Shown: positions 17,765 to 26,122, numbered from the stretch's first letter. The stretch: DNA of 64,000 nucleotides from Nocardiopsis sp. YSL2 (GCF_030555055.1 NZ_JAMOAO010000001.1:682001-746000), one strand, 5' to 3'. Numbers and translations: made by a program. The notes: generated by a model not told the origin, from the sequence alone.

Positions 17765-18076
17765 TTCGTTAACTCTCCCCTTCGCCCTCTCAGCGGCCCA
17801 CATTCGTGCGGAACCGACCTGAGTTCTGCTGCCGGACAATATCCGCTGGCCGAAAGTACACCTAACCAACGGGCGGAGTTGTTATGAAGGCGAGAGCAGA
17901 GCGACACGGGTCCTTACTCGGAAGTTACCAAGAGCACACTCGGACGAGGCGGTCCGGAATCAGAAGACCGTTTTCGACCTCCCGTTCCCCCTTCCTGGCA
18001 GCCACTACCACCCCGTGCGCCCGATGGGTGACCGACCGTGCCGAGACGCATGTCACGGCGACCGGTCTAGACCGGA
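17765..18076 (-). other. Intergenic region upstream of the nucleoside operon
   Basis: 312 bp without a convincing gene. It must hold the promoter of the nucleoside operon; a possible pair is TTAGGT-18-TATTGT on the minus strand near 17830-17865, weak. The only sharp feature is the palindrome at 18062-18075, described separately. Confidence 0.4.
18062..18075. promoter_or_regulatory. DasR-like (dre-type) palindrome, copy 1
   Basis: CCGGTCTAGACCGG is a perfect 14-bp palindrome. Its GGTCTAGACC core equals the core of the published dre consensus TGGTCTAGACCA bound by the GntR/HutC regulator DasR. It lies just after the stop of the alpha/beta hydrolase and about 300 bp upstream of the nucleoside-binding lipoprotein. 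Binding by DasR or another HutC-type regulator is inferred. Confidence 0.45.
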
Positions 18077-18850
18077 CTACCCAACCGGCGGAGCCGTCCC
18101 GGCGCCCCGTCCGCGGGCCCGTTCCCCCAGGAACTCCACGACGGCCTGCTTGAAGACCCGTGAGGAGACCGCGTTGGCGTGGTCCCTCCCCGGAACCTCC
18201 ACATGCGTCCCGCCGCAGCGCGACGCCAGACCCTCCGCACCCGCGGCGAGGGTATCCCGGGCCCCGGAGACCAGGAGGACGGGCACGCCGACGGGGAGCG
18301 GATCGGCGCTGAACGGGCGCGCGGCCTGACCCCGCGCGCAGGCGGCCAGCGCTGCCGGGTCGTTGCCCGGCAGTGCGGCGACCGTGCGGAACACGTGGTC
18401 GAAGGGAGTGTCGCCGGAGCCCGGATCGGACAGGTCGGTACCGGCGAAGGCGTCGCCCGGACCGAAACCGCCCAGGACGAGGGAGCGCACCCGCCCGGGG
18501 TGCCGCACGGCCAGCTCCCACGCCAGGCGCGAGCCCATGGAGTAGCCGACCGCGTCCACCCGTGCCACACCGAGCTCGTCGAGCATCGCCACCAGGTCGG
18601 CCACGCAGTGTTCGGGCAGGTAGGAGCCGCTGTCGCCGGGCTTGTCGCTGGCTCCGTGGCCGCGCAGGTCGGGCCCCAGGACGCGGTGCCCGGCGTCCGC
18701 CAGGGCCTGCGTCCAGCCCGTGGCCCGCCAATTCATGTCGAAGGTGGTGCCGAAACCGTGCAGGAGAAGGACGGGGAGCGCCTCGGACGGCTCCTCCGGC
18801 CGCAAATCCACATAGCGCATTGTTACGTCTCCGGCGAGATTCGCGGTCAT
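18077..18850 (-). CDS. Alpha/beta-fold hydrolase
   Basis: A 257-residue alpha/beta hydrolase. The oxyanion strand PVLLLHGFGT, nucleophile elbow VGYSMGSR (catalytic Ser), acid LLVSGARDTLAAG (Asp) and VPGRDHANAV (His) are all present, so it should be active. Closest in layout to enol-lactonase/esterase types; substrate unknown. ATG 18850 follows GAAGGAAAC; longer readings lack such a site. It is separate from the BCKDH genes by a terminator hairpin. No partner nearby suggests a pathway. Confidence 0.88.
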   Translation of the reverse strand: MTANLAGDVTMRYVDLRPEEPSEALPVLLLHGFGTTFDMNWRATGWTQALADAGHRVLGPDLRGHGASDKPGDSGSYLPEHCVADLVAMLDELGVARVDAVGYSMGSRLAWELAVRHPGRVRSLVLGGFGPGDAFAGTDLSDPGSGDTPFDHVFRTVAALPGNDPAALAACARGQAARPFSADPLPVGVPVLLVSGARDTLAAGAEGLASRCGGTHVEVPGRDHANAVSSRVFKQAVVEFLGERARGRGAGTAPPVG

Positions 18851-18939
18851 GTTTCCTTCAGTCCTTTGCCGGGGTTGGGGAATGATCCGAAAAATCCGAA
18901 GGACCATTCAGATGTTCCTATAAAAGTGCCGCCCGGAAG

Positions 18940-18977
18940 GGCCGCCCGGTTTGTGGCCACGTCCAGTCCGGGCGGCC
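18940..18977 (-). terminator. Terminator of the BCKDH operon
   Basis: GGCCGCCCGG (18940-18949) pairs with CCGGGCGGCC (18968-18977). A second GCCGCCCGG just beyond offers an alternative stem, followed on the minus strand by ACTTTTATAGG, a short T-run. It lies 12 bp after the lipoyl-protein stop. Confidence 0.6.
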
Positions 18978-18989
18978 GACGCGAAAACG

Positions 18990-19328
18990 TCAGTCCGTGG
19001 GCGGCTTGAGGCGGACCCGACGGGTCGGCCGGGCCTCCTCGGCGGGCACGCGCCCCACGATGCCCGCCTGCGGCGCGTCCGCGGCGACGGCGAAGGTGAC
19101 CAGGGGCGCGCCCACGGCCACGACCTCGTCCTCGGCGGCGTGCAGCTCCACGACCCGCCCCTCCTTGGGCGAGGGGATGACCACGGCCGACTTGGTCGTC
19201 TCCACCTCCACCAGCGGGGCGTTGCGCTCGATGCGGTCGCCGACGGCGACCTGCCACTCCAGGACGGTCGCCTCGACCAGGCCCTCGCCCAGGTCCGGAA
19301 GCGTGAAGGTGACGTTCTCTTCTGCCAT
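18990..19328 (-). CDS. Stand-alone lipoyl-domain protein (E2 N-terminal domain only)
   Basis: A 112-residue protein consisting of one lipoyl domain. It starts VTFTLPDLGEGLVEATVLEW and has the lipoylation site EVETTKSAVV with lysine 46. In a normal branched-chain 2-oxoacid dehydrogenase E2 the lipoyl domain is followed by a peripheral-subunit-binding domain and a catalytic core, about 400 residues in all. Here the protein stops after RRVRLKPPTD, about where the subunit-binding domain would begin. The bases downstream contain no remnant of E2 in any frame. It starts 7 bp after the E1beta stop in the same operon. It presumably serves as a mobile lipoyl carrier working with an E2 core encoded elsewhere (inference). 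Confidence 0.88.
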   Translation of the reverse strand: MAEENVTFTLPDLGEGLVEATVLEWQVAVGDRIERNAPLVEVETTKSAVVIPSPKEGRVVELHAAEDEVVAVGAPLVTFAVAADAPQAGIVGRVPAEEARPTRRVRLKPPTD

Positions 19329-19335
19329 GGTCGGT

Positions 19336-20355
19336 CTAGTACTCCAGGGTCCGTTGGACCGCGAACAGGACGCGGTCGATGGTGGGAAGGTACTGCGGTT
19401 CGAGGGGTCCGGCGGGGTAGGGCACGTCGAAGCCGGTGACGCGCTGGACCGGTGCGGCCAGGTCCCGGAAGCAGTTCTCGGTGACCAGGGCGGCCACTTC
19501 GGCGCCCAGCCCGGCGGTGAGCGGCGCCTCGTGGACGACCACCGCCCTCCTGGTCCGTGAGACGGAGGCGGCGAGCCCGGCGGCGTCGATCGGCTTGAGC
19601 CAGCGCAGGTCCAGCACCTCCAGGTCCACACCGTCCTCGGCGGCCAGTTCGGCGACCTTCAGGCACCGGTGCACCATCGCGCCCCAGGCGATGAGCGTGG
19701 CGTGGCGACCATGGCGCACGATACGGCTGGTACCGATGGGATCGGTGGGCTCGCGCAGTTCGACCGGCCCGCGGTCCCAGTAACGCGCCTTGGGCTCCAT
19801 GTAGACGACCGGGTCGTCGCTGCGCACCGACTGCAGCAGGAGGCTGTAGGCCTCGGCGGCGTCGGAGGGCGCGGCGACCTTGAGCCCGGGCGTGTGCGCG
19901 AACAGCGCCTCCAGGCTCTCCCCGTGGTGCTCGGGGGCCTGGATCCCGCCGAAGGAGGGCAGGCGCAGCGTGATCGGCATGGGCGCGGCGCCGCGGGTCC
20001 GGTAGTTCATCCGTGCGACCTGGTTGACGATCTGGTCGACGGCCGGATAGGCGAAGCCGTCGAACTGGAGCTCGGGGACGGGCCGCCAGCCGTTCATGGC
20101 CAGGCCGACCGCCATGCCCATGATGGCGGACTCGGCCAGGGGCGTGTCGAAGACGCGCTGGTCGCCGAACTCCTTCTGCAGGCCGTCGGTGACCCGGAAG
20201 ACGCCGCCGAGGGCGCCGACGTCCTCGCCGAAGACGAGGGTCGCGGGGTCCTCGGCCAGCAGGACGCGCAGAGCGCGGTTGATCGCCTGCTGCATGGACA
20301 GTTCGGCGGCCGGGGGCTCGGTGGTGGCGTCGTCGCGCTCGATCAGCTCGGTCAC
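19336..20355 (-). CDS. Branched-chain 2-oxoacid dehydrogenase E1 beta subunit
   Basis: A 339-residue transketolase-type E1beta. Signatures are ALRVLLAEDPATLVFGEDVG, TPLAESAIMGMAVGLAMNG, RLPSFGGIQAPEHHGES and the C-terminal DLEVLDLRWLKPIDAAGL. With E1alpha it decarboxylates 2-oxoisocaproate, 2-oxoisovalerate or 2-oxo-3-methylvalerate using thiamine diphosphate and passes the acyl group to lipoyl-E2. GTG 20355 overlaps the E1alpha stop by 4 bp. The HHGES and short-acyl pocket region favour the branched-chain over the pyruvate enzyme, as does the neighbouring Lrp-type regulator. Confidence 0.92.
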   Translation of the reverse strand: MTELIERDDATTEPPAAELSMQQAINRALRVLLAEDPATLVFGEDVGALGGVFRVTDGLQKEFGDQRVFDTPLAESAIMGMAVGLAMNGWRPVPELQFDGFAYPAVDQIVNQVARMNYRTRGAAPMPITLRLPSFGGIQAPEHHGESLEALFAHTPGLKVAAPSDAAEAYSLLLQSVRSDDPVVYMEPKARYWDRGPVELREPTDPIGTSRIVRHGRHATLIAWGAMVHRCLKVAELAAEDGVDLEVLDLRWLKPIDAAGLAASVSRTRRAVVVHEAPLTAGLGAEVAALVTENCFRDLAAPVQRVTGFDVPYPAGPLEPQYLPTIDRVLFAVQRTLEY

Positions 20356-21716
20356 AGCTCGACCTCTTCCTGCCAGGTACGGCGCTGCCGGGACAGCTCC
20401 TCGGTGGTCTCCCGGAAGACGTGGGTGAACAGGTCGGACCCGTCCGGTTCGGGGGCGGCGGCGACGCCGTCGCGGATCCGCGCCGCGTGCTCGCGGGCGC
20501 GGGCGTCGTCCTCGGCCAGGTCCGCCTCCGCGGCGTGCCCGGCGGAGAGCAGGGCGCGGCGCAGGAGGGTGACGGGGTCGCGCTCGCGCCAGCGGGCGGT
20601 CTCGGCTCCGTCGCGGTAGCGGGTGGGGTCGTCGGAGGTCGAATGCGGCTCGACGCGGTAGGTGAGCGCCTCGATGACGGTGGGCCCGCCTCCGCGGCGG
20701 GCACGGGCCACGGCCTCGGCGGTGGCCTCGTAGACGGCCCCGGCGTCGTTGCCGTCCACCAGCACGCCGGGCAGGCCGTAGCCCTCGGCGCGCGCGGCGA
20801 CCGAGCCGCCCGCGACCTGGCGGTCGTTGGGGACGGAGAGCGCCCACTGGTTGTTCTGGCAGAAGAAGACGACCGGGGCCCGGAAGACGCCGGCGAAGTT
20901 CATCGACTCGTGGACGTCGCCCTCGGAGCTGGCGCCGTCGCCGAAGTAGGCCAGGGCGACGCCGTCGTCGCCGCGCAGCCGCTCGCCCACCGCCCAGCCG
21001 ACCGCGTGCGGGACGGGGCCGCCGACGACGGCGTTGACGGCGCCGAAGCGCGAGGCCATGACGTCGTAGAGGCCGCCGTGCCACAGGGCGCGGTGAGTGG
21101 ACATGTAGCCGACCATCTCCACGCCGTAGGCGAGGGCGGCGGCCATCTCACGGTAGGTCGGGAAGACGAAGTCGCGCGTGGAGTCCAGGGCCGAGGCGCT
21201 GGCGACCTGGGCGGCCTCCTGGCCGCGGACCGACACGTAGGCGGGGAAGACGCCCTGGCGCTGCAGGGCGATGGCCTCGGTGTCGAGGTCGCGCGCGGTC
21301 CGCATGTGGCGGTAGAGCTCGCGGGTGAGGTCGGCCGGCAGGTGGTCCACGGCGATGGATCCGGGGGCGTCCGGGCGCGCAGCGCCTCCGTTGAGGGGGG
21401 TAGCCCCACTCTTCCCATGAGGGCCCTGGGGCGATGGCGGGCGACGATCGGGAGTCTCCGGGCGCGCAGCGCCTCCGTTGAGGGGGGTAGCCCCACTCTT
21501 CCCATGAGGGCCCTGGGGCGATGGCGGGCGACGATCGGGAGTCTCCGGGCGCGCAGCGCCTCCGTTGAGGGGGGTAGCCCCACTCTTCCCATGAGGGCCC
21601 TGGGGCGATGGCGGGCGACGATCGGGAGTCTCCGGGCGCGCAGCGCCTCCGTTGAGGGGGGTAGCCCCACTCTTCCCATGGGGGCCCTGGGGCGATGGCG
21701 GGCGACGGGTGGGCAT
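20352..21716 (-). CDS. Branched-chain 2-oxoacid dehydrogenase E1 alpha subunit with repeat-expanded N-terminus
   Basis: A 454-residue E1alpha. The catalytic region from about residue 125 is normal: RTARDLDTEAIALQRQG, the thiamine-diphosphate motif YFGDGASSEGDVHESMNFA ending near FFCQNNQWALS, and the phosphorylation-loop-like YRVEPHSTSDDPTRYR. The first about 115 residues are abnormal: four tandem copies of a 29-residue unit (RRPPSPQGPHGKSGATPLNG then GAARPETPD), encoded by an 87-bp DNA repeat. ATG 21716 with GGGAG 9 nt upstream is the start just before the repeats. An unrepeated start close to VDHLPADLT would give a normal E1alpha length. Whether the repeat tail is translated is inferred from the open frame and absence of any other start site. 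Confidence 0.9.
   Translation of the reverse strand: MPTRRPPSPQGPHGKSGATPLNGGAARPETPDRRPPSPQGPHGKSGATPLNGGAARPETPDRRPPSPQGPHGKSGATPLNGGAARPETPDRRPPSPQGPHGKSGATPLNGGAARPDAPGSIAVDHLPADLTRELYRHMRTARDLDTEAIALQRQGVFPAYVSVRGQEAAQVASASALDSTRDFVFPTYREMAAALAYGVEMVGYMSTHRALWHGGLYDVMASRFGAVNAVVGGPVPHAVGWAVGERLRGDDGVALAYFGDGASSEGDVHESMNFAGVFRAPVVFFCQNNQWALSVPNDRQVAGGSVAARAEGYGLPGVLVDGNDAGAVYEATAEAVARARRGGGPTVIEALTYRVEPHSTSDDPTRYRDGAETARWRERDPVTLLRRALLSAGHAAEADLAEDDARAREHAARIRDGVAAAPEPDGSDLFTHVFRETTEELSRQRRTWQEEVEL
21371..21709 (-). repeat. 87-bp direct tandem repeat, four copies, in frame inside E1alpha
   Basis: Units begin at 21371, 21458, 21545 and 21632. Copies 1-3 are identical and copy 4 differs by one base (ATGAGG to ATGGGG) and at its end. 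Period 87 bp is a multiple of three, so the reading frame is kept. Each unit contains short self-complementary stretches such as GGGGGTAGCCCC. A diverged relative lies in the acetoacetyl-CoA synthetase gene. Perfect identity points to recent expansion. Confidence 0.95.
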
Positions 21717-22410
21717 GGTGAGCGGCTCCCAACGTGGCCCCGTCGCTCGCGCGGTCAGGGCTCGGGGTGATTCACGGTCTACCTCTGATTCTCCGCAAGA
21801 CTCGACAGATCCGCTAGATATCCGCTCATACTTGATACATACGAGCACCGATCAGGACAGATCGTTCTCCATCGTCCAACATGAGGGGCACCCGGAGCCC
21901 GAAAAGGACACCACGGCCTGTACATCCACGAACCATCACCGATCGCCCCTCGACGGACGCACTCCTGAACCACCCCGAACACCCCCGGTGACCGACTGGA
22001 CCAGAACGGCCATGGTGGCGCTCCCACTTACCACTCGTCGACGAAATAGCCGATTGACGCGACAAACAGACCTGGAAACGGCGCGGGACGAGAACTTCTG
22101 CCAGGTTCTTCGCGGCCCCGTGTAGTTACTCACCAGTCAGGGAAACCCCCCTCCCATCCCAGGCATCCACCATGAGTACAGTCAGACGCCCGGCGCGCTC
22201 CCCTGCACGTCGGGCGAGGACGGGGACCACGCACCCGCTCCGTTCGGCTCCCCCGACCCGACTCCCGCTGGTTCCGCATTCCGATCCAGACGTCTCACCG
22301 AATGAGACGACAATGGAAGAAAACAACGTTTACCTGGTAGTTCGTTAGCCCCAGTCAATGACGACACCAGGGGTCAGCAGCTACGACAAGAGCACACGAG
22401 GAGCACGCAC
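21717..22410. other. Intergenic region between the BCKDH operon and its Lrp-type regulator
   Basis: 694 bp between divergent genes, clearly lower in GC than its surroundings, with AT-rich patches near 21800-21860, 22040-22130 and 22290-22350. Several open frames cross it but none has coding character or a ribosome binding site. It should hold both divergent promoters and the binding sites of the Lrp/AsnC protein, which prefers AT-rich bendable DNA. I could not fix either promoter. Confidence 0.5.
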
Positions 22411-22902
22411 ATGGCCATGGGCGAACAGCGCAGGAACGGCCGGCGGCCGGATACGACCGACCAGACGATCCTCAGCGCGCTCGCCAAGGACGCGCGAACC
22501 GGGATCACGGAGATCGCCGCGCTCGCCAACGTCTCCCGGGCCACTGCCTACAACCGGATCAAGCGGCTCACCGACGAGGGCGTCATCCGCGGGTACTCCG
22601 TGGTGACGGACCACTCCAAGATGGGACTGGGGGTCACCGCTCTCGTCCTCATCTCCGGCAGCCAGCCCGACTGGAGGGCCAACAGGGAGATCCTGTCCTC
22701 CTACCCGGAGATCGAGTACTGCTGGTACGTGGTGGGCTCCGCCGACATCGTCCTACTCGTCCGCGTCGCCAACACCAACCAGCTGCGCGACCTGATCCTG
22801 ACCCGCCTGCAGTCGCTCCCCGGTGTGACGTCCACCCAGACGCTCACCGTCATTGACGAGGTCGTACACCGACCGGTCGTGGAGCCCTCCACGGGTGACT
22901 AA
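22411..22902 (+). CDS. Lrp/AsnC-family transcriptional regulator (BkdR-like)
   Basis: A 163-residue regulator with an AsnC-type winged helix-turn-helix (TDQTILSALAKDARTGITEI then NVSRATAYNRIKRL) and a C-terminal RAM ligand-binding domain (GLGVTALVLISG, EIEYCWYVVGSADIVLLV). GAGGAG lies 7 nt before ATG 22411. It is transcribed away from the E1alpha gene. Lrp-type BkdR proteins control branched-chain 2-oxoacid dehydrogenase genes in other bacteria, so control of the divergent operon in response to a branched-chain amino acid is the likely job (inference from position). Confidence 0.9.
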   Translation: MAMGEQRRNGRRPDTTDQTILSALAKDARTGITEIAALANVSRATAYNRIKRLTDEGVIRGYSVVTDHSKMGLGVTALVLISGSQPDWRANREILSSYPEIEYCWYVVGSADIVLLVRVANTNQLRDLILTRLQSLPGVTSTQTLTVIDEVVHRPVVEPSTGD

Positions 22903-22934
22903 CGCGCGTGCGGAGGGTCCTCAGCGGCCTCCGA

Positions 22935-24626
22935 TCACGCACTGACCGCACCGGCGACCGAGGCCATCAGCTCGGACAGCAGTTCCGAGCCGCGCGCGCG
23001 GGTGGCCGCCACGTCGCCGTCCACGTCCAACACCACCTCGACGTAGGCCTTCAACTTGGGCTCGGTGCCCGAGGGCCGCAGCGTCACGCGTCCCAGGACG
23101 CTGCCCTCCACACGGAAGCGCAGCGCGTCGGTCGGCGGCAGATCCCCCCGGCCACCCGCGAAGTCATCGACTCCCGCGACCTTCAGGGGGCCGAACGCGG
23201 TGGGCGGTTCGGCGCGCAACCGCCGCATCGCCGCGGCGATGACCGCCAGGTCGTCCACCCGCACCGACAGCTGGTCGCTCAGGTGCAGCCCGTACCGCCG
23301 GGCCTGCGCGTCGAGCAGGTCGACCAGGGTCAGCCCCCCGCGCTTGGCGTCCGCCGCCAGCGCCGCCACGGCCAGCGCCGCGCTGATCCCGTCCTTGTCG
23401 GCCACCGGTCGGCCGCCGTCGCCGCCGACGCAGTACCCCAGGGCCTCCTCGAAGCAGAACACCCTGCGCTGCCCCGGCGCCCCGGCCCGTGCCAGCCACT
23501 TGAACCCGGTCAGGGTCTCCTCGTAGTGCACTCCGCGGTCCGCCGCGATCTTGCCGAGCAGGCTGGAGGAGACGATGGAGGTGGCCACCACGCGCTCCGG
23601 ACCGGACGTGTGGTCGAGCACGTACTCCGCCAGCAGACCGCCGACCTCGTTGCCGGTGAGCAGACCGTACCCGGGCACGGCCACCGCCAGGCGGTCCGCG
23701 TCCGGGTCGTTGGCGATCACCAGGTCGGCCCCCGCCGCCTCGCCCTCCGCGGCGGCCATGTCCATGGCGCCCGGCTCCTCGGGGTTGGGGAACTCCACGG
23801 TCGGGAAGTCCGGGTCCGGATCGAACTGGGCGGCGACCACGGCCGGGCGGGCGAACCCGGCCCGTTCCATGGCGCGGAGCAGCACCCGGCCGCCCACGCC
23901 GTGCATGGCCGTGTAGGCCGTCGACAGGTCGCGTTCGGTGCCCAGCGGCAGTGCGGTGATCGCGGCCAGGTAGCGCTCCACCGCCTCCTCCCCCAGGACC
24001 GTCCAGCCCTCGCCCAGGGGCAGCGAGCCGACCGGTCCGACGGCGTCGATGGCCGCGGCGATCTCGGTGTCGACCGGTGAGACGATCTGGGCCCCGGCGT
24101 CGGGGCCCGTGCCGCCGACGTAGACCTTGTAGCCGTTGTCCTGGGGCGGGTTGTGGCTGGCCGTCACCATGATCCCGGCGTCGGCGGCCAGGTCGCGCAC
24201 GGCGAAGGCCAGCACCGGGGTGGGCAGCGGTCCGGGCAGGACCGACACCCGGTGCCCGGCCCCGGTGAGCACGGCCGCGCTGTCGGCCGCGAAGTCCGCG
24301 GAGCGGTGCCGGGCGTCGTAGCCGATGACCACGTGCCGGCCGCCGCCGAGCCAGGCGCCGATCCCGGCGGCGGCCCGCATGACCACGGCCCGGTTCATCC
24401 GGTTGGGGCCGGCGCCCAGCGCCCCGCGCAGTCCGGCCGTGCCGAACTCCAGACTCGTGGCGAAGCGGTCGCGGAGGTCGGCCAGCGCGGCCTCCCCTCC
24501 GTCCTCGGCCAGGGCCAGCAGCCCGGCCAGTTCCGCGCGCGTGGCGGGGTCGGGGTCCTGGTCGAGCCAGTCCCGGGCCCGGGTGAGGAGTTCGGCGTCG
24601 GTCATCGGCGGTCGGGGTCCCTTCAT
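22935..24626 (-). CDS. Phosphohexomutase/phosphopentomutase, PGM2 type
   Basis: A 563-residue alpha-D-phosphohexomutase. Phosphoserine loop TASHNPPQDNGYKVY, metal-binding NDPDADR, sugar-binding GFKW and FEEALGYCVG, and phosphate-binding RPSGTEPK are all intact. The QDNGYKVY loop and FEEALGY are those of PGM2-like enzymes, a group that in humans is mainly a phosphopentomutase. Its ATG 24626 overlaps the purine nucleoside phosphorylase stop by 4 bp; a second ATG at 24605 is possible. The coupling to PNP suggests it converts (deoxy)ribose 1-phosphate to the 5-phosphate, replacing DeoB, none of which is seen here. Confidence 0.9.
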   Translation of the reverse strand: MKGPRPPMTDAELLTRARDWLDQDPDPATRAELAGLLALAEDGGEAALADLRDRFATSLEFGTAGLRGALGAGPNRMNRAVVMRAAAGIGAWLGGGRHVVIGYDARHRSADFAADSAAVLTGAGHRVSVLPGPLPTPVLAFAVRDLAADAGIMVTASHNPPQDNGYKVYVGGTGPDAGAQIVSPVDTEIAAAIDAVGPVGSLPLGEGWTVLGEEAVERYLAAITALPLGTERDLSTAYTAMHGVGGRVLLRAMERAGFARPAVVAAQFDPDPDFPTVEFPNPEEPGAMDMAAAEGEAAGADLVIANDPDADRLAVAVPGYGLLTGNEVGGLLAEYVLDHTSGPERVVATSIVSSSLLGKIAADRGVHYEETLTGFKWLARAGAPGQRRVFCFEEALGYCVGGDGGRPVADKDGISAALAVAALAADAKRGGLTLVDLLDAQARRYGLHLSDQLSVRVDDLAVIAAAMRRLRAEPPTAFGPLKVAGVDDFAGGRGDLPPTDALRFRVEGSVLGRVTLRPSGTEPKLKAYVEVVLDVDGDVAATRARGSELLSELMASVAGAVSA

Positions 24627-25420
24627 ACTTTGGCGACGATGTCCGTGAGCAGGCGGCCCACGGTCCCGGCGGCGTCGCGGCCGGTGGTCAGCACCTTCTC
24701 GTGGTCGAGGTCGGCGCCCTCCAGCCCGGCGGCGACGTTGGTGACCAGGGACAGCCCGAGCACCCGGGCCCCCGCCTCGCGGACGGCGATGGCCTCCAGC
24801 GCGGTGGACATGCCGACCAGGTCGGCGCCCATGGACCGGAGCATGCGGATCTCGGCGGGGGTCTCGAAGTGCGGGCCGGGCATGGCGGCGTAGACGCCCT
24901 CGGGCAGCTCCGGCGCGATCGAGCGGGCCAGCGCGCGCAGCTCGCTGGAGTAGGTGTCGGAGAGGTCGACGAAGGTGGCGCCGGTCAGCGGGGACCGGGC
25001 GGTCATGTTGATGTGGTCGGCGATGAGCACGGCGGAGCCCACGGGGTAGGCGGGGTTGATGCCGCCCGCGGCGTTGGTGAGCACGACCGTGCGCGCCCCG
25101 GCGGCCACGGCGGTGCGCACCCCGTGGACGACGGCGTCGGTGCCGTGGCCCTCGTACAGGTGGGTGCGGCCGAGGAAGGCGAGGATGTGGCGGTCGCCGT
25201 CGCTGATGCTGCGCACGGTGCCGCTGTGGCCGGCGACCCCCGGCGGGAGGAAGCCCGGGAGATCGGAGGCGGGGAACTCGTGGGTGGAGTCGCCGAGGAG
25301 GTCGGCGGCGGGGGCCCAGCCCGAGCCCATGACCAGGGCCACGTCGTAGCCGTCCACACCGGTGCGCGAGCGCAGCTCGGTTGCGGCCTCCGCGGCGGCG
25401 GCCTGGGGTGTGCGAGTCAC
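24623..25420 (-). CDS. Purine nucleoside phosphorylase
   Basis: A 265-residue trimeric-type purine nucleoside phosphorylase. The phosphate-binding LVMGSGWAPAADLL, LGRTHLYEGHG, LTNAAGGINPAYPVG, AMPGPHFETPAEIRML and GMSTALEAIAVREAG are the classical family blocks. It releases purine base and (deoxy)ribose 1-phosphate. GTG 25420 overlaps the upstream acetyltransferase stop by 4 bp. It supplies the mutase translated directly after it. Confidence 0.94.
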   Translation of the reverse strand: MTRTPQAAAAEAATELRSRTGVDGYDVALVMGSGWAPAADLLGDSTHEFPASDLPGFLPPGVAGHSGTVRSISDGDRHILAFLGRTHLYEGHGTDAVVHGVRTAVAAGARTVVLTNAAGGINPAYPVGSAVLIADHINMTARSPLTGATFVDLSDTYSSELRALARSIAPELPEGVYAAMPGPHFETPAEIRMLRSMGADLVGMSTALEAIAVREAGARVLGLSLVTNVAAGLEGADLDHEKVLTTGRDAAGTVGRLLTDIVAKV

Positions 25421-26064
25421 TGGGTGTTCTCCGTTCGTTCGTGCCGCGGGAGCGGCGCGTGGTGCACTCCCGTGGACAGGGGGCGGGACATGACGAGTTG
25501 CGGGCCGGCGCTCTCCACGATCCGCCGCCCGGTGGGGGCGAACCCGGCGGCCGCGTAGACGCGCTCCGCCTGGTGGTTGGCCTCGTTGACGCACAGCACG
25601 ATCTCGGCGGTGGTGGGAGCCACGCCCGCGACCAGGAGGTCCAGCAGCGGAGCGGCGCACGCCGCCCGCCCGACCCCCCGGCCCTGCCATTCTGGCGTGA
25701 CGTAGTAGGCGCGCAGCAGTACCGCGCGCTTCGGCGCGTCGACCAGAGGGGTGAGGGCACCGCCCCGGTCGATGATGCCGAAGCCGACACAGGCCTTCCT
25801 GGCCGCGGCCGGATCGGTGGGCGCCGCACCGGTGAGCAGCACCGCGAAGGGGAAGCGGTCGGGGTCGGCGTCGGCGGCGGGCAGCGTGGCCACGGGCAGC
25901 CCCGTGTACCTGGACTGCCCGGGGGCCAGCCGGTGGCGCAGCACGGCCCGGCGCAGCAGCGCGACCTCCGGTGTGGTCCGGTCCAGGCGCACCAGGCGCA
26001 GCCCGGTGACGCCCTCGGCGTCGGGTCGCTCGGGGTCTGTCTGTCCTCGCGTGTCGGTCGGCAC
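25417..26064 (-). CDS. GNAT-family N-acetyltransferase
   Basis: A 215-residue acetyltransferase. The acetyl-CoA loop is visible as VTPEWQGRGVGRAACAA (the R/Q-x-x-G-x-G/A motif) followed by LCVNEANHQAERVYAAAGF, the usual motif B end. The N-terminal half is less conserved. I chose GTG 26064, which has AGGAG 5 nt upstream; GTG 26070 two codons earlier would overlap the ribosome binding site. First gene of the GNAT-PNP-mutase unit, after a terminator. Substrate unknown; the operon may be accidental. Confidence 0.85.
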   Translation of the reverse strand: MPTDTRGQTDPERPDAEGVTGLRLVRLDRTTPEVALLRRAVLRHRLAPGQSRYTGLPVATLPAADADPDRFPFAVLLTGAAPTDPAAARKACVGFGIIDRGGALTPLVDAPKRAVLLRAYYVTPEWQGRGVGRAACAAPLLDLLVAGVAPTTAEIVLCVNEANHQAERVYAAAGFAPTGRRIVESAGPQLVMSRPLSTGVHHAPLPRHERTENTQ

Positions 26065-26084
26065 CTTCACTCCTCGTCGGCCAC

Positions 26085-26118
26085 GTCGGACCGGGGCCCG
26101 GGCGGGCCCCGGTCCGAC
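26085..26118 (-). terminator. Terminator of the deoC-aldehyde dehydrogenase operon
   Basis: GTCGGACCGGGGCCC, a 4-nt loop and its perfect complement, starting 5 bp after the stop of the half-length aldehyde dehydrogenase. Confidence 0.7.
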
Positions 26119-26122
26119 AGTG

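Noticed and set aside
17884..18153. 89-codon plus-strand frame in the nucleoside operon upstream region
   Set aside because: No ribosome binding site and no coding character; it runs into the antisense of the hydrolase.
19328..19340. Third GGTCTAG half-site as a DasR site
   Set aside because: Only one half matches (GGTCTAGTAC); the CTAG is part of the intercistronic E1beta stop region.
21371..21709. CRISPR array
   Set aside because: Copies are directly abutting 87-bp units without unique spacers, and they lie inside a coding frame; no cas genes.
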